DNA from: Rhizobiaceae bacterium
GTDB lineage: Bacteria > Pseudomonadota > Alphaproteobacteria > Rhizobiales > Rhizobiaceae
DNA length: 64,000 bases
Reading direction: 5' to 3'
Assembly: GCA_019635775.1 (NCBI GenBank)
Contig: JAHBYU010000003.1
Coordinates: 268,009-332,008, forward strand
Shown here: one piece after another, positions 1 to 8,690 of the stretch
Layout: each line of letters opens with the position of its first letter
How positions within the stretch are numbered: position 1 is the first letter of the stretch
The notes under the pieces: model-generated
Database searches by the model: none
The model's input: the letters and a program-made list of their open reading frames with translations, nothing else
Told to the model about the DNA's origin: nothing
Translations under genes and position numbers: made by a program

Positions 1-1050
1 GCTAGGTTGGCTTTCGAGCATATAAGCCATTCGTTCGACTCATCCAGGCAGATTCTCGCCGATGTTTCCTTCGCTGCGGAGCCCGGCGAGGTGCTGTGCC
101 TGCTCGGCCCTTCCGGTTCGGGCAAGACGACGCTGCTGAGAATAGCCGCCGGAATAGAGCCGCAAGGCTCCGGCCGAGTGCTCCTCAATGACAGGGAAAT
201 TGCCGGGCCATCGGTATTCCTCCCGCCGGAACGTAGATCGATAGGCTTCGTCTTTCAGGATTATGCGCTGTTTCCGCATCTCAGCATCCTCGATAACGTC
301 CGCTTTGGGCTGACGGCACTGTCGAGCGACGAGGCAAGCCGGGAGGCGCACATCGCTCTCGCGCGTGTCGGCCTGGAGCGTCATGCCCGGTCTTTTCCCC
401 ATCTGCTATCCGGGGGCGAGCAACAGCGGGTCGCGCTTGCGCGGGCGCTCGCGCCGCGACCGAGCGTCCTTCTCATGGACGAACCCTTTTCGGGTCTTGA
501 TTCCCGCCTGAAGGACAGCGTACGGGCCGAAACGCTGGCGATCTTGCGCGAAAGCCGCGCAACAGCCATCGTCGTGACGCATGACGCAGAGGAAGCGATG
601 CGCCTAGGCGACAGGATAGCGCTTCTCAAATCCGGGCGCCTTGTGCAGGCAGGCCGTGCCGAGGACCTTTACCTGAAGCCGGCCACGCTCTTTGCGGCGG
701 GCTTTTTTTCAGAGCTGAACCTTTTCGGCACACGGGTTTTGGGCGGCATGGCCGATACACCGATCGGGAAGGTCGAAGCGCCGGGCATCTCTGACGGCAC
801 TGCGGCGACGGTCGCCGTAAGGCTTTCGGGCTTTGAAGTCGGGAATGCTGAAGAGGGTTTCGAGGCGAGAATCCTGTCCCGGCGCTATCTTGGCGTTGTC
901 GAACTCATCGAATTTGCGGTTTCCGGGGCCGAAAAGCCTGTTCGTGCACGCATTCGCTGCGGCGCTTTGTCTCCTGATGCGAGAGATATCTGGCTTTCGC
1001 TGCGCAAGTCTGACGTACTTGTGTTTGAAACCGGCGACGAAAACGCATAG
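1..1050 (+). CDS. ABC transporter ATP-binding protein, FbpC/PotA type (5' end probably cut by window edge)
   Basis: Energises an ABC importer at the inner membrane, most like the Fe(III)/polyamine/sulfate importer class (inference from overall pattern). Visible motifs in order: Walker A GPSGSGKT, Q-loop FQDYALFPH, signature LSGGEQQRVALARALA, Walker B VLLMDEPFSGLD and the switch His in VVTHDAEEAM. The last ~110 residues form a TOBE-like C-terminal region. The first possible start inside the window is TTG at 7, but the reading frame is open back to base 1 and the family normally has a few more N-terminal residues, so the true start probably lies upstream. The stop is 36 bp before tatA. The cognate permease and binding protein are not in the window. 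Confidence 0.85.
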   Translation, partial: ARLAFEHISHSFDSSRQILADVSFAAEPGEVLCLLGPSGSGKTTLLRIAAGIEPQGSGRVLLNDREIAGPSVFLPPERRSIGFVFQDYALFPHLSILDNVRFGLTALSSDEASREAHIALARVGLERHARSFPHLLSGGEQQRVALARALAPRPSVLLMDEPFSGLDSRLKDSVRAETLAILRESRATAIVVTHDAEEAMRLGDRIALLKSGRLVQAGRAEDLYLKPATLFAAGFFSELNLFGTRVLGGMADTPIGKVEAPGISDGTAATVAVRLSGFEVGNAEEGFEARILSRRYLGVVELIEFAVSGAEKPVRARIRCGALSPDARDIWLSLRKSDVLVFETGDENA

Positions 1051-1086
1051 ATCGTAGCCAGAGAAAAACATGGGAAGAGTATAACA

Positions 1087-1308
1087 ATGGGTTCGTTTTC
1101 AATCTGGCACTGGCTGATTGTGCTGGTCGTCGTGCTGCTGGTGTTCGGCCGCGGCAAGATTCCCGAGCTTATGGGCGACATGGCCAAGGGCATCAAGAGC
1201 TTCAAGAAGGGCATGGCGGACGACGACACCGCCGATGATCCCAAGACTGTCGAGCACCGTGCGGACGAGGCTGTCAACTCTGCCAAGGAAAAGGCCTCCA
1301 AAAGCTGA
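1087..1308 (+). CDS. tatA: Sec-independent protein translocase subunit TatA
   Basis: Small 73-residue pore-forming subunit of the twin-arginine translocase, which exports folded proteins across the inner membrane. The layout is diagnostic: one N-terminal membrane helix (about residues 6-22), then the hinge [12 protein letters not shown] and an amphipathic helix with Lys pairs ([10 protein letters not shown]), ending in a charged tail. A GGGAAGAG ribosome-binding site precedes the ATG. It is first of a compact tatA-tatB-tatC run, with 46 bp to tatB. Confidence 0.95.
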   Translation: MGSFSIWHWLIVLVVVLLVFGRGKIPELMGDMAKGIKSFKKGMADDDTADDPKTVEHRADEAVNSAKEKASKS

Positions 1309-1354
1309 CATTCCTTTCGGAGTGAGATGCTGGGCCTGAGCCGGGACGAGAGCC

Positions 1355-1969
1355 ATGTTTGATATCGGCTGGACCGAGATGCTGGTGATCGCGGTCGTCA
1401 TGATCGTGGTCGTTGGACCAAAGGACCTGCCGAAGATGCTGCGCACCTTTGGCCGGACGACGGCGAAGCTGCGCAGCATGGCGGGCGACTTCCAGAAGCA
1501 GTTCAACGATGCGCTCAAGGAGGCGGAACTCGACGACGTCAAGAAGTCCGTCGATTCGCTGAAGAGCCTCAATCCCGCGAACGAGATCAAGAAGCAGCTC
1601 AACCCGTTCGAAAAGGCGGCGGCCGATGTGCGCGCGGGACTGGATACGCTCAAGCCGAAGCCGGCCGAGGCCGCGCCGGCGGCCGTGCATACAGCCGAGC
1701 CCCTGAAGAACGGAGCCGCGGCAATGCCGGGCGAGGCGGGACCCGAGAAGCCAGCCGCGGCGACCCCTGCTGTTGCGCCCCCGCCTGCCGCGGGTGGCGC
1801 CATGGCTCAGCCCATCGCGGTCCCGGCAGGTGCCGGTCCCGAGGTCGCCAAACCCGCAAAACCCAAAAAATCGCAGACCAGCAAGACCAAGGCTCCGGCA
1901 GTGGGCGACGAAGCGGCAAAGCCAAAAGCTGCGCCACGCAAGAAGAAGACTGAGGGCAGCGAAACGTGA
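1355..1969 (+). CDS. tatB: Sec-independent protein translocase subunit TatB
   Basis: Twin-arginine translocase subunit that, with TatC, forms the receptor for twin-arginine signal peptides. It is 204 residues: N-terminal MFDIGWTEMLVIAVV membrane helix, the conserved GPKDLP hinge and a long amphipathic/coiled segment to about residue 100. A Pro/Ala/Lys-rich low-complexity tail follows (about 105-204), longer than in enteric TatB but usual for alphaproteobacteria. Its TGA overlaps the GTG start of tatC within GTGA, so the two are translationally coupled. Confidence 0.95.
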   Translation: MFDIGWTEMLVIAVVMIVVVGPKDLPKMLRTFGRTTAKLRSMAGDFQKQFNDALKEAELDDVKKSVDSLKSLNPANEIKKQLNPFEKAAADVRAGLDTLKPKPAEAAPAAVHTAEPLKNGAAAMPGEAGPEKPAAATPAVAPPPAAGGAMAQPIAVPAGAGPEVAKPAKPKKSQTSKTKAPAVGDEAAKPKAAPRKKKTEGSET

Positions 1970-2847
1970 GCACCAGCGACCAGGACGAGGTCGACAAGTC
2001 GTCGGCGCCGCTCATCGACCATCTCATCGAGTTGCGGCAACGGCTGATCTGGTCGATCGGTGGCTTCTTTGTCGCATTCCTATTCTGTTTCTTTTTCGCC
2101 AAGCAGCTCTTCAACCTGCTGGTTGTGCCGTTCCAGTGGGCTGTTTCGTGGGCCGGTCTCGACGATCAAAAGGTCGAGCTTATCTATACCGCGCCACAGG
2201 AGTTTTTCTTCACACAGATCAAGCTTGCCATGTTCGGTGGCCTTGTCATCGCATTTCCTGTGATAGCCACGCAGATCTACAAGTTCATAGCACCCGGCCT
2301 TTACAAGAACGAGCGTGGCGCCTTCCTGCCGTTTCTCATCGCCTCTCCGCTCCTCTTTCTGACAGGCGCGGCGCTGGTCTATTTCTTCTTCACGCCGATG
2401 GTGATGTGGTTCTTCCTGGCCATGCAGCAGACTGGCGGGGACGGTGAGGTTCAGATTTCGCTTCTGCCGAAGGTCTCGGAATACCTCAGCCTCATCATGA
2501 CGCTGATCTTCTCTTTCGGACTGGTGTTCCAGCTTCCCGTCGTGACGACGCTTATGGCGCGTGTTGGACTGCTTTCCTCGCAGGCGCTCGCCGACAAGCG
2601 GAAATGGGCGATCGTCATAGCCTTTGTCGTGGCGGCGGTGCTGACGCCACCGGACCCGGTAAGCCAGATAGGCCTGGCCGTCCCAACCATCATTCTCTAC
2701 GAGGTGTCGATCTGGGCGGCTCGTGCGGTGGAGCGGAAGCGCGAGGCCGAGCGGCTTGCCCGTGAACGCGAACTGGCCGAGGAAGATGCGGCTGCCGCGA
2801 AGAAGGCGGAAGCCGACGCCGAAACGGAAAAGCCCGCTGCCGGCTAA
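1966..2847 (+). CDS. tatC: Sec-independent protein translocase subunit TatC
   Basis: Polytopic core of the Tat translocase and primary binding site for RR signal peptides. It is 293 residues with six membrane helices. Conserved features include the N-terminal LIDHLIELRQRL, the periplasmic TAPQEFFFTQIK and the late LTPPDPVSQ motif. After the last helix there is a Glu/Ala/Lys-rich cytoplasmic tail (about 255-293) predicted to be coiled. GTG start at 1966, chosen because it overlaps the tatB stop. In many Rhizobiales tatABC sits between scpB and serS; neither neighbour is seen here. Confidence 0.95.
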   Translation: MSTSDQDEVDKSSAPLIDHLIELRQRLIWSIGGFFVAFLFCFFFAKQLFNLLVVPFQWAVSWAGLDDQKVELIYTAPQEFFFTQIKLAMFGGLVIAFPVIATQIYKFIAPGLYKNERGAFLPFLIASPLLFLTGAALVYFFFTPMVMWFFLAMQQTGGDGEVQISLLPKVSEYLSLIMTLIFSFGLVFQLPVVTTLMARVGLLSSQALADKRKWAIVIAFVVAAVLTPPDPVSQIGLAVPTIILYEVSIWAARAVERKREAERLARERELAEEDAAAAKKAEADAETEKPAAG

Positions 2848-3019
2848 AGGTACCAGCGCGGTTTGCATGCGATAGGGTCTGGTGCGCAATATCCGGGCGC
2901 CTCTGGGGCGTCTGGTGCTTGTCGCCAAAAAGTGCACGAACCTTCTTCCGGTCCCCCATTGATGCCTGGCCCCGAGGCTGACAAGCTGGTGCCATGCAGA
3001 ACCGTTCGGGAACTACGCG

Positions 3020-4756
3020 ATGACGAGCCTGTTGGAATCGCGTTTTTCGCGAGCATCCTCCGGCGCATTTCAGCCCGAACGCGTCCTGCGCACGGCGCGT
3101 CTGGTCTCCGGTCTCGTCCTTTTCACCTTCGTGACGATGCACCTCGTCAATCTTTCGCTCAACCTGATCTCCATCAGGACCGCTGACGCAGGCCTCGAAT
3201 GGCTCATGGAGCCCTGGCAAACTGTTCCCGGAACGATCCTGCTGTACGGAGCGGCGGCGATCCATGTCGTCCTGGTTCTCCGGACGCTTTACCTCAAACG
3301 CACATTGAAAATGCCGGCGAGGGAGGCCGCGCAGATCCTCCTTGGGCTTCTCATCCCGCTTCTGATTGCCGAACACGTGATTGGAGTCCGCGTTTACGGA
3401 TCCATGACCGGAACGGTGATCGACTACGAATTCGTGGTTCGGGCGCTCTGGATCGACACGCCGCTGGTCGGCGTGAAGCAGGTTGCCGCATTGCTTGTCA
3501 TATGGGCCCACGGGTGCCTCGGATTGCATTTCTGGCTGCGTTACCGCGACTGGTATCCGGCCGCCGCGCCCTATCTCCTCATCGGTGCGGTCCTTGTTCC
3601 CGTATTTGGCCTTCTGGGTTTTGCCGATGCCGGAAAGGTGGTCGAGGGGCTGGCGCCCGCAGTCCGGCCGGCTGGGCTGACGATCGATCGAATAAGGGAG
3701 GCGCTCGCCACAAAAGACATTCTTTTGAACACGGCGTACCTGATTACACTGGTGAGCGTTGCGCTGACGTTGCTGCTGCGCAGCCTTCGCCAGAAGCGGG
3801 AGCGGCGTAACCAGATCGAGGTCAGGTATGAAAGCGGAGAGATCGTCCGTGTGCCGATGGGCTCGAGCGTCCTTGAGGCGAGCCGGGCGGGCGGCATTCC
3901 CCACTATTCGATCTGTGGCGGGAGGGGCCGCTGCTCCACCTGTCGGGTCCGCGTGATTGCCGGCGAGGAATCGTTGCCCGCGCCCGGAGCAATCGAGGCA
4001 GCGACGCTAGCGCGCATTCACGCCAGCCCGGACGTGCGGCTTGCCTGCCAGTTGCGTCCGGTGGGAGACGTTACTGTCCTGCCTTTGCTCGCCGCCGTGC
4101 ACGAACGGACGGTGCCCTCCGGCATTCGTGCCGCAACGCCCGGCAGGGAGCGGGAGATCGCCGTTCTCTTCTGCGACATCAGGGGCTTCACGGCACTTGC
4201 CGATCACAGGCTGCCCTACGACATCGTCTTCCTTCTCAACCGCTATTTCGCGATCGTCGGCAGGGCGGTTGAACAATCGGGCGGCCGTCTCGACAAGTTC
4301 ATCGGCGACGGGGCGATGGCCCTGTTCGGCCTTGAGACGTCTGCGCCCGAAGCCTGTCGCCAGGCGTTGAATGCCTCTGCCGCGATCCTTGCCGACCTTG
4401 AGCGCCTGAGCGGAGAACTCGCTGGCGAAATACCATCTCCGCTAAAGGTCGCGATCGGTATCCATTCAGGTCCGGCGATCGTGGGAGCGATGGGATATGG
4501 CGGCGTGATGAACGTGACCGCAATTGGCGATACCGTAAACATTGCAAGCCGCCTCGAATCGGTTGCCAAGGAGTTCAACGCGGCGATCGTGGTTTCGGAC
4601 AAGGCGGTCGATCTTTCGGGGCTGGACCTTTCAGGCTTCGACACGATCGAGATATCGATAAGGGGAAGCGCACGGCCCCTTCATGTGCGCGTTGTGCCCC
4701 AGGATGCAATGTTTCAGAATGGCTTCCCGACGGTGCGATCCGAAACGGCTGCCTGA
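3020..4756 (+). CDS. Membrane-anchored class III adenylate cyclase with SDHC-like anchor and 2Fe-2S ferredoxin domain
   Basis: Predicted redox-responsive cAMP synthase of 578 residues. Residues ~25-255 hold about six membrane helices with His residues in or beside helices (VTMHLVN, AAIHVV, AEHVIG, WAHGCLGLHF), reminiscent of a diheme succinate-dehydrogenase-type anchor. A 2Fe-2S ferredoxin domain follows, with Cys299, 305, 308 and 343 (CX5CX2CX34C, adrenodoxin-like spacing). The C-terminal cyclase domain (~370-560) carries metal aspartates D386 (FCDIRGF) and D430 (FIGDG), and GDTVNIASR with the transition-state Asn/Arg. Known: rhizobial CyaC-type cyclases have a quinone/heme anchor. Inference: electrons from the anchor or cluster tune cyclase activity. 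Stands alone, 172 bp after tatC. Confidence 0.88.
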   Translation: MTSLLESRFSRASSGAFQPERVLRTARLVSGLVLFTFVTMHLVNLSLNLISIRTADAGLEWLMEPWQTVPGTILLYGAAAIHVVLVLRTLYLKRTLKMPAREAAQILLGLLIPLLIAEHVIGVRVYGSMTGTVIDYEFVVRALWIDTPLVGVKQVAALLVIWAHGCLGLHFWLRYRDWYPAAAPYLLIGAVLVPVFGLLGFADAGKVVEGLAPAVRPAGLTIDRIREALATKDILLNTAYLITLVSVALTLLLRSLRQKRERRNQIEVRYESGEIVRVPMGSSVLEASRAGGIPHYSICGGRGRCSTCRVRVIAGEESLPAPGAIEAATLARIHASPDVRLACQLRPVGDVTVLPLLAAVHERTVPSGIRAATPGREREIAVLFCDIRGFTALADHRLPYDIVFLLNRYFAIVGRAVEQSGGRLDKFIGDGAMALFGLETSAPEACRQALNASAAILADLERLSGELAGEIPSPLKVAIGIHSGPAIVGAMGYGGVMNVTAIGDTVNIASRLESVAKEFNAAIVVSDKAVDLSGLDLSGFDTIEISIRGSARPLHVRVVPQDAMFQNGFPTVRSETAA

Positions 4757-4863
4757 AGCGCGATCCGGGTTTCTCCACCAAAAGCGGTCTTTGCTGTCAC
4801 GATGTACTGCGGAAGCCCTCGTACGGCTCGATTTCCCACTCGAAACGTGCAGAAGGAAGGTTG

Positions 4864-5517
4864 ATGACACGGAGTGCGCCAATGATACCGAAAGCAGTCT
4901 ACTGGGACATGGACGGAACGCTGATTGACAGCGAACCGCTGCATGACGAGGCATTGGTTTCGGCGATGAAGAGCGTCGGCATTGCTCCGCCGACGGATCT
5001 TCACGAGCGCGTCCTGGGCATCGCGGCGTGGCCGGTCTATGAGATGATGCGCGATGAATTTGGCCTGACATTGCCGTTCGATGACTGGATCAGGCGAAAA
5101 TACAGCTACTATCTGCAGCATGCGCCGCGGCTCAAACCGAGGCCCGGCGCCCTTGAGATATTCCGCGACCTGCAGAGCAAGGGCGTGGTGCAGGCGGTGG
5201 TGTCGAATTCCGACCGCTTGATCGTCGACGCAAACCTGCGGGCGGTTGGCATCGCGGAGCCTGGTTTCAGGACAGTGTCTCGCAACGATGTCGCCGAAGG
5301 CAAGCCGCAGCCGGAACCTTTCCTGCGCGCTGCATGGCTGACCGGTATCGACCCGGCCGACACGTTTGTCATGGAAGACAGCGCCACTGGGGCGAGGGCT
5401 GGACTTGCAGCCGGCATGCGCACGATCTTCTGGCCGGAGCGCCCGATGTCCGGCCCCGACGGAGCGCTGGTCGCGAAGACCGCCGTGGATGTCCGTCGCT
5501 TGCTCGGGCTGCTTTAG
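4864..5517 (+). CDS. HAD-superfamily hydrolase (beta-phosphoglucomutase/phosphatase-like)
   Basis: Small cytosolic phosphatase or phosphomutase of about 217 residues; substrate unknown. HAD motif I is DMDGTLIDSE, the Asp nucleophile being the first D. Motif II is the SNSD Ser, motif III the Lys in GKPQPEP and motif IV the acidic pair in MEDSATG. The helical cap inserted after motif I is subclass I, as in beta-PGM and GS1-like phosphatases. The ATG at 4864 lies just after an AAGGAAGG ribosome-binding site; a second ATG at 4882 is possible. It is 76 bp before the DUF899 gene, with no clear functional link. Confidence 0.88.
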   Translation: MTRSAPMIPKAVYWDMDGTLIDSEPLHDEALVSAMKSVGIAPPTDLHERVLGIAAWPVYEMMRDEFGLTLPFDDWIRRKYSYYLQHAPRLKPRPGALEIFRDLQSKGVVQAVVSNSDRLIVDANLRAVGIAEPGFRTVSRNDVAEGKPQPEPFLRAAWLTGIDPADTFVMEDSATGARAGLAAGMRTIFWPERPMSGPDGALVAKTAVDVRRLLGLL

Positions 5518-5593
5518 CCGCTTCATTCGAGTCAGAATGTCGGAACCGCTCCGGCCGGTTCGTCCTTGAGGAGAAACCGAAAGGAGAAAGAGC

Positions 5594-6298
5594 ATGGAAA
5601 GATCCGTTCTCACACCGGCCAGCGAACTGACCCGCCTTCCATATCCTCACTTTCCCGGCGAAAGTGCCGCATACCGGGAAGCGCGCCGCGCCTTGCTTGC
5701 CGAAGAGATCGAATTCCGCCGCCATATGACCCGACTGGTGGAGCAGCGACGGTCACTCCCGCCCGGCCCGGTGATCGAGAAGGACTACAGGTTCAGGGAC
5801 GCCAAAGGCGATGAACTCGGTCTCATAGATCTGTTCGGCGACAAGGACACGTTGGTCGCCTATTTCTGGATGTACGGACCGCAGCGCGCACGACCATGCC
5901 CGATGTGCACCAACTGGCTGGGTGCGGTGAACGGCAACGGCGCGGATATCGAGCAGCGGGTGTCGCTGAAGATACTCGGGCGCAGTCCGGTCGAACGCCA
6001 GCTTGCCTTCGCCGCGGAGCGTGGCTGGACGAACCTTGATTTCGTGCAGACGGTTGGAGACGACTACGCCAAGGATCTCGACCTGATCAATGATGACGGC
6101 AGCGAAAATCCGGCGCTGGTGGTATACCAGCGTGACGGCGACAAGGTGCGGCTCTTCTGGGCTTCAATAATGACGCGTGAAATGGCGGATCCCGGACAGG
6201 ACCCACGCACCGCACCCGACATCGCCCCGCTGTGGTCGATCCTCGACCTTACGCCCGGCGGACGAGGGACCGACTGGTATCCGAAGCTCAGCTACTGA
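5594..6298 (+). CDS. DUF899 family thioredoxin-like protein
   Basis: Protein of 234 residues recognised as DUF899 by its N-terminal RRALLAEEIEFRRHMTRLVE-type helix, KDYRF, the thioredoxin-like LVAYFWMYGP strand and CPMCTNW, a CXXC pair where thioredoxins carry theirs. Family members are cytosolic with unknown function; a thiol redox role is inferred from the fold. A strong AAAGGAGAAAGAG ribosome-binding site fixes the start. Its stop is only 6 bp from the stop of convergent ureG. Confidence 0.85.
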   Translation: MERSVLTPASELTRLPYPHFPGESAAYREARRALLAEEIEFRRHMTRLVEQRRSLPPGPVIEKDYRFRDAKGDELGLIDLFGDKDTLVAYFWMYGPQRARPCPMCTNWLGAVNGNGADIEQRVSLKILGRSPVERQLAFAAERGWTNLDFVQTVGDDYAKDLDLINDDGSENPALVVYQRDGDKVRLFWASIMTREMADPGQDPRTAPDIAPLWSILDLTPGGRGTDWYPKLSY

Positions 6299-6304
6299 AT
6301 GTGC

Positions 6305-6936
<632 letters not shown>

Positions 6937-6940
<4 letters not shown>

Positions 6941-7317
6941 TCGCAACTCCCGAGGCGGCCGGTCAGGCGGACGGAGAATTCCGTCTCGCCGAAATCCGGC
7001 GCGTTGATGCTGAAGAAGCCGATCTTTGGGCCGGCGGTTCGGGTCTCCCAGTCCATGCCCTTGCGCAACAGGATCGGACGACCGTCGCGCAGCAGGCGAC
7101 GCCACTCCTCATGGGTCGGCTTGTTCCACCAGTCGGCGAGCCCGCTGGACGCCTTGCCCGAAACGTAGCGGCCAGTCTTCCAGTCGATATGGCTTTCCTC
7201 GTCGTCGATCAGTACGGCGATGAACGGATCCTCTGCCGGGACGCCGAGTTCGGCGTGCCCGTTGAGCAGTTCGGCCACCCATGAGCCTCGTTGTTGGTTC
7301 GCCTTGTAGATAGCCAT
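6937..7317 (-). CDS. Unknown protein encoded between ureF and ureG
   Basis: Protein of 126 residues that I do not recognise. It is soluble, acidic-mixed and Trp-rich (WVAELL, DWKTG, DWWNKP, EEWRRLL, DWET), with no signal peptide, membrane helix or metal-binding cysteine pair. Its ATG shares a base with the ureF stop (TGATG) and its own stop overlaps ureG (ATGA), so it is translationally coupled on both sides. The reading frame has normal rhizobial codon bias. Context suggests a role in urease maturation or its regulation, but nothing in the sequence proves this. Confidence 0.8.
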
Positions 7318-7991
7318 CAGGAGCGGAAGAGCCTCGAAGCTTGCGTTTCGTGTTTCATCGCGACGATCTCGGATAGAAGTGCTGCCGAGCCGAGATCGTC
7401 AAGCGTCGAGACGGATGCTTTTGCAACCGTATCGAGGATGACAGGTTCCAAAGCTGCAAGGGCCGTCACTGCGCCTTGCTGGCCTGTGACGCCAAGCCGG
7501 ATCGCCGCCTGGATCAGGTTGAACGAGAAGGCCTGTAGCCAGCCGGCGAGCGCCACCTCGACCGGAACGGCATGTGCGCCGAGAAGCGCCCCGGCCGCGA
7601 CGCAATAAGGGCATTCAGCCGGCAAACGATCGAGAGCCGGATGCGGCCATGCGCGTACGGCAGCCACGAACGCAGCGCCCTGCAGCATCGTCTCGCGATG
7701 CCGCTCCTGCGAACCAGAGAGCGCCTCCGCAAGCTCTGCGAGTTCGACGAGGTCGCCGTCTGTGGCGCGCCGATGCGCCTCCGCAAGCAGGACGGCATCG
7801 TTCCAGCCGGAGCCCAGAGTGATGAGGTCTGTCAGCCATTCGCGAAGCGCGTCGGCATCCGGCAGCAGGCCGTCATGGACCGCGCGCTCCAGTCCGTGGC
7901 TGTAGGAGAACCCTCCGACCGGGAAGGCCGGTGACAGGAACGCCAATAGGCGCAGCTGTGCGGTCACCCCCTGCATTTCGGCATCAGGCAT
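7317..7991 (-). CDS. ureF: Urease accessory protein UreF
   Basis: Helical chaperone of 224 residues that binds UreD on apo-urease and acts as GTPase partner and gatekeeper for UreG. Typical UreF features: [20 protein letters not shown] near the N-terminus, the middle [11 protein letters not shown] region, and [20 protein letters not shown] toward the C-terminus. The start chosen is the ATG at 7991 (MPDAEMQG); the longer frame to 8105 only reads the histidine-codon repeats of ureE out of frame. It overlaps ureE by 8 bp and abuts the unknown gene downstream. Confidence 0.95.
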   Translation of the reverse strand: MPDAEMQGVTAQLRLLAFLSPAFPVGGFSYSHGLERAVHDGLLPDADALREWLTDLITLGSGWNDAVLLAEAHRRATDGDLVELAELAEALSGSQERHRETMLQGAAFVAAVRAWPHPALDRLPAECPYCVAAGALLGAHAVPVEVALAGWLQAFSFNLIQAAIRLGVTGQQGAVTALAALEPVILDTVAKASVSTLDDLGSAALLSEIVAMKHETQASRLFRS

Positions 7992-8592
7992 GGTTGTGGC
8001 CGTAGTGCGGATCGCCGGGCAGTCTTCCATAGGCGTCTCTCTCGCCATCTCCGTGGCTGTCGTGATGGTGGTGGTCATGATCATGATCATTGTGGTCGTG
8101 ATCATGATGATGCCCGTGTCCGTGGCTGTGGCCCGAGTAAGCGCCGCGCACCGGCGAGAAGGGCTCGACGACGTCGCTCACGGTTGCGCCCAGACCTTCC
8201 AGCATCGCCTTGATGACATGATCGCGCAGGATGAGGATGCGGTCGGCGGAAATCGCAGCGGCAAGGTGGCGGTTGCCGATATGCCATGCGAGCTCGGCGA
8301 GATGGACAGCGTCTCGGGCGCGGATGTCGTAGAGTTCCTCAGGCGCCGCGCCGATCTCGATCTCGCGTCCGTCTTCAAGCACCAGCCGGTCGCCGTCGGC
8401 CAACGTGACCGGCTCGGGCAGGTCAACGAGAACCTTGCCGCCATCGTCCAGTTCGATCGCGCGACGGCGCAGATGCCGCTCGTCATGCGCCAGCACCGCG
8501 CGCCCCGCGATTTTCCCCGCAGCATCGCCGGCAGGAGCCACCGAAACGGCGCGGGGGAATTTGGTGAAATCGGTGTTGAGCGAGAGTTTCAT
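7984..8592 (-). CDS. ureE: Urease nickel metallochaperone UreE with long His-rich tail
   Basis: Nickel donor for urease assembly, 202 residues. The N-terminal UreE domain (residues ~1-75, [18 protein letters not shown]) and C-terminal domain (~75-150, containing HIGNRHLAA and [11 protein letters not shown]) are intact. The last ~50 residues are a striking His/Asp/Gly tail with 18 histidines, expected to store or bind several Ni(II). Start is ATG at 8592, 98 bp after ureC; the frame stays open upstream into ureC but that extension is not UreE-like. Overlaps ureF by 8 bp. Confidence 0.96.
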   Translation of the reverse strand: MKLSLNTDFTKFPRAVSVAPAGDAAGKIAGRAVLAHDERHLRRRAIELDDGGKVLVDLPEPVTLADGDRLVLEDGREIEIGAAPEELYDIRARDAVHLAELAWHIGNRHLAAAISADRILILRDHVIKAMLEGLGATVSDVVEPFSPVRGAYSGHSHGHGHHHDHDHNDHDHDHHHHDSHGDGERDAYGRLPGDPHYGHNHA

Positions 8593-8690
8593 CAGAATGC
8601 CACCTGTGTCGAAGCTTGTCGGCATAGTGCGCTGAACAGCCGTGCGGTGCAAATGCCCGGTTGTCGCGCCACACAAACCGTATCCCGCCT

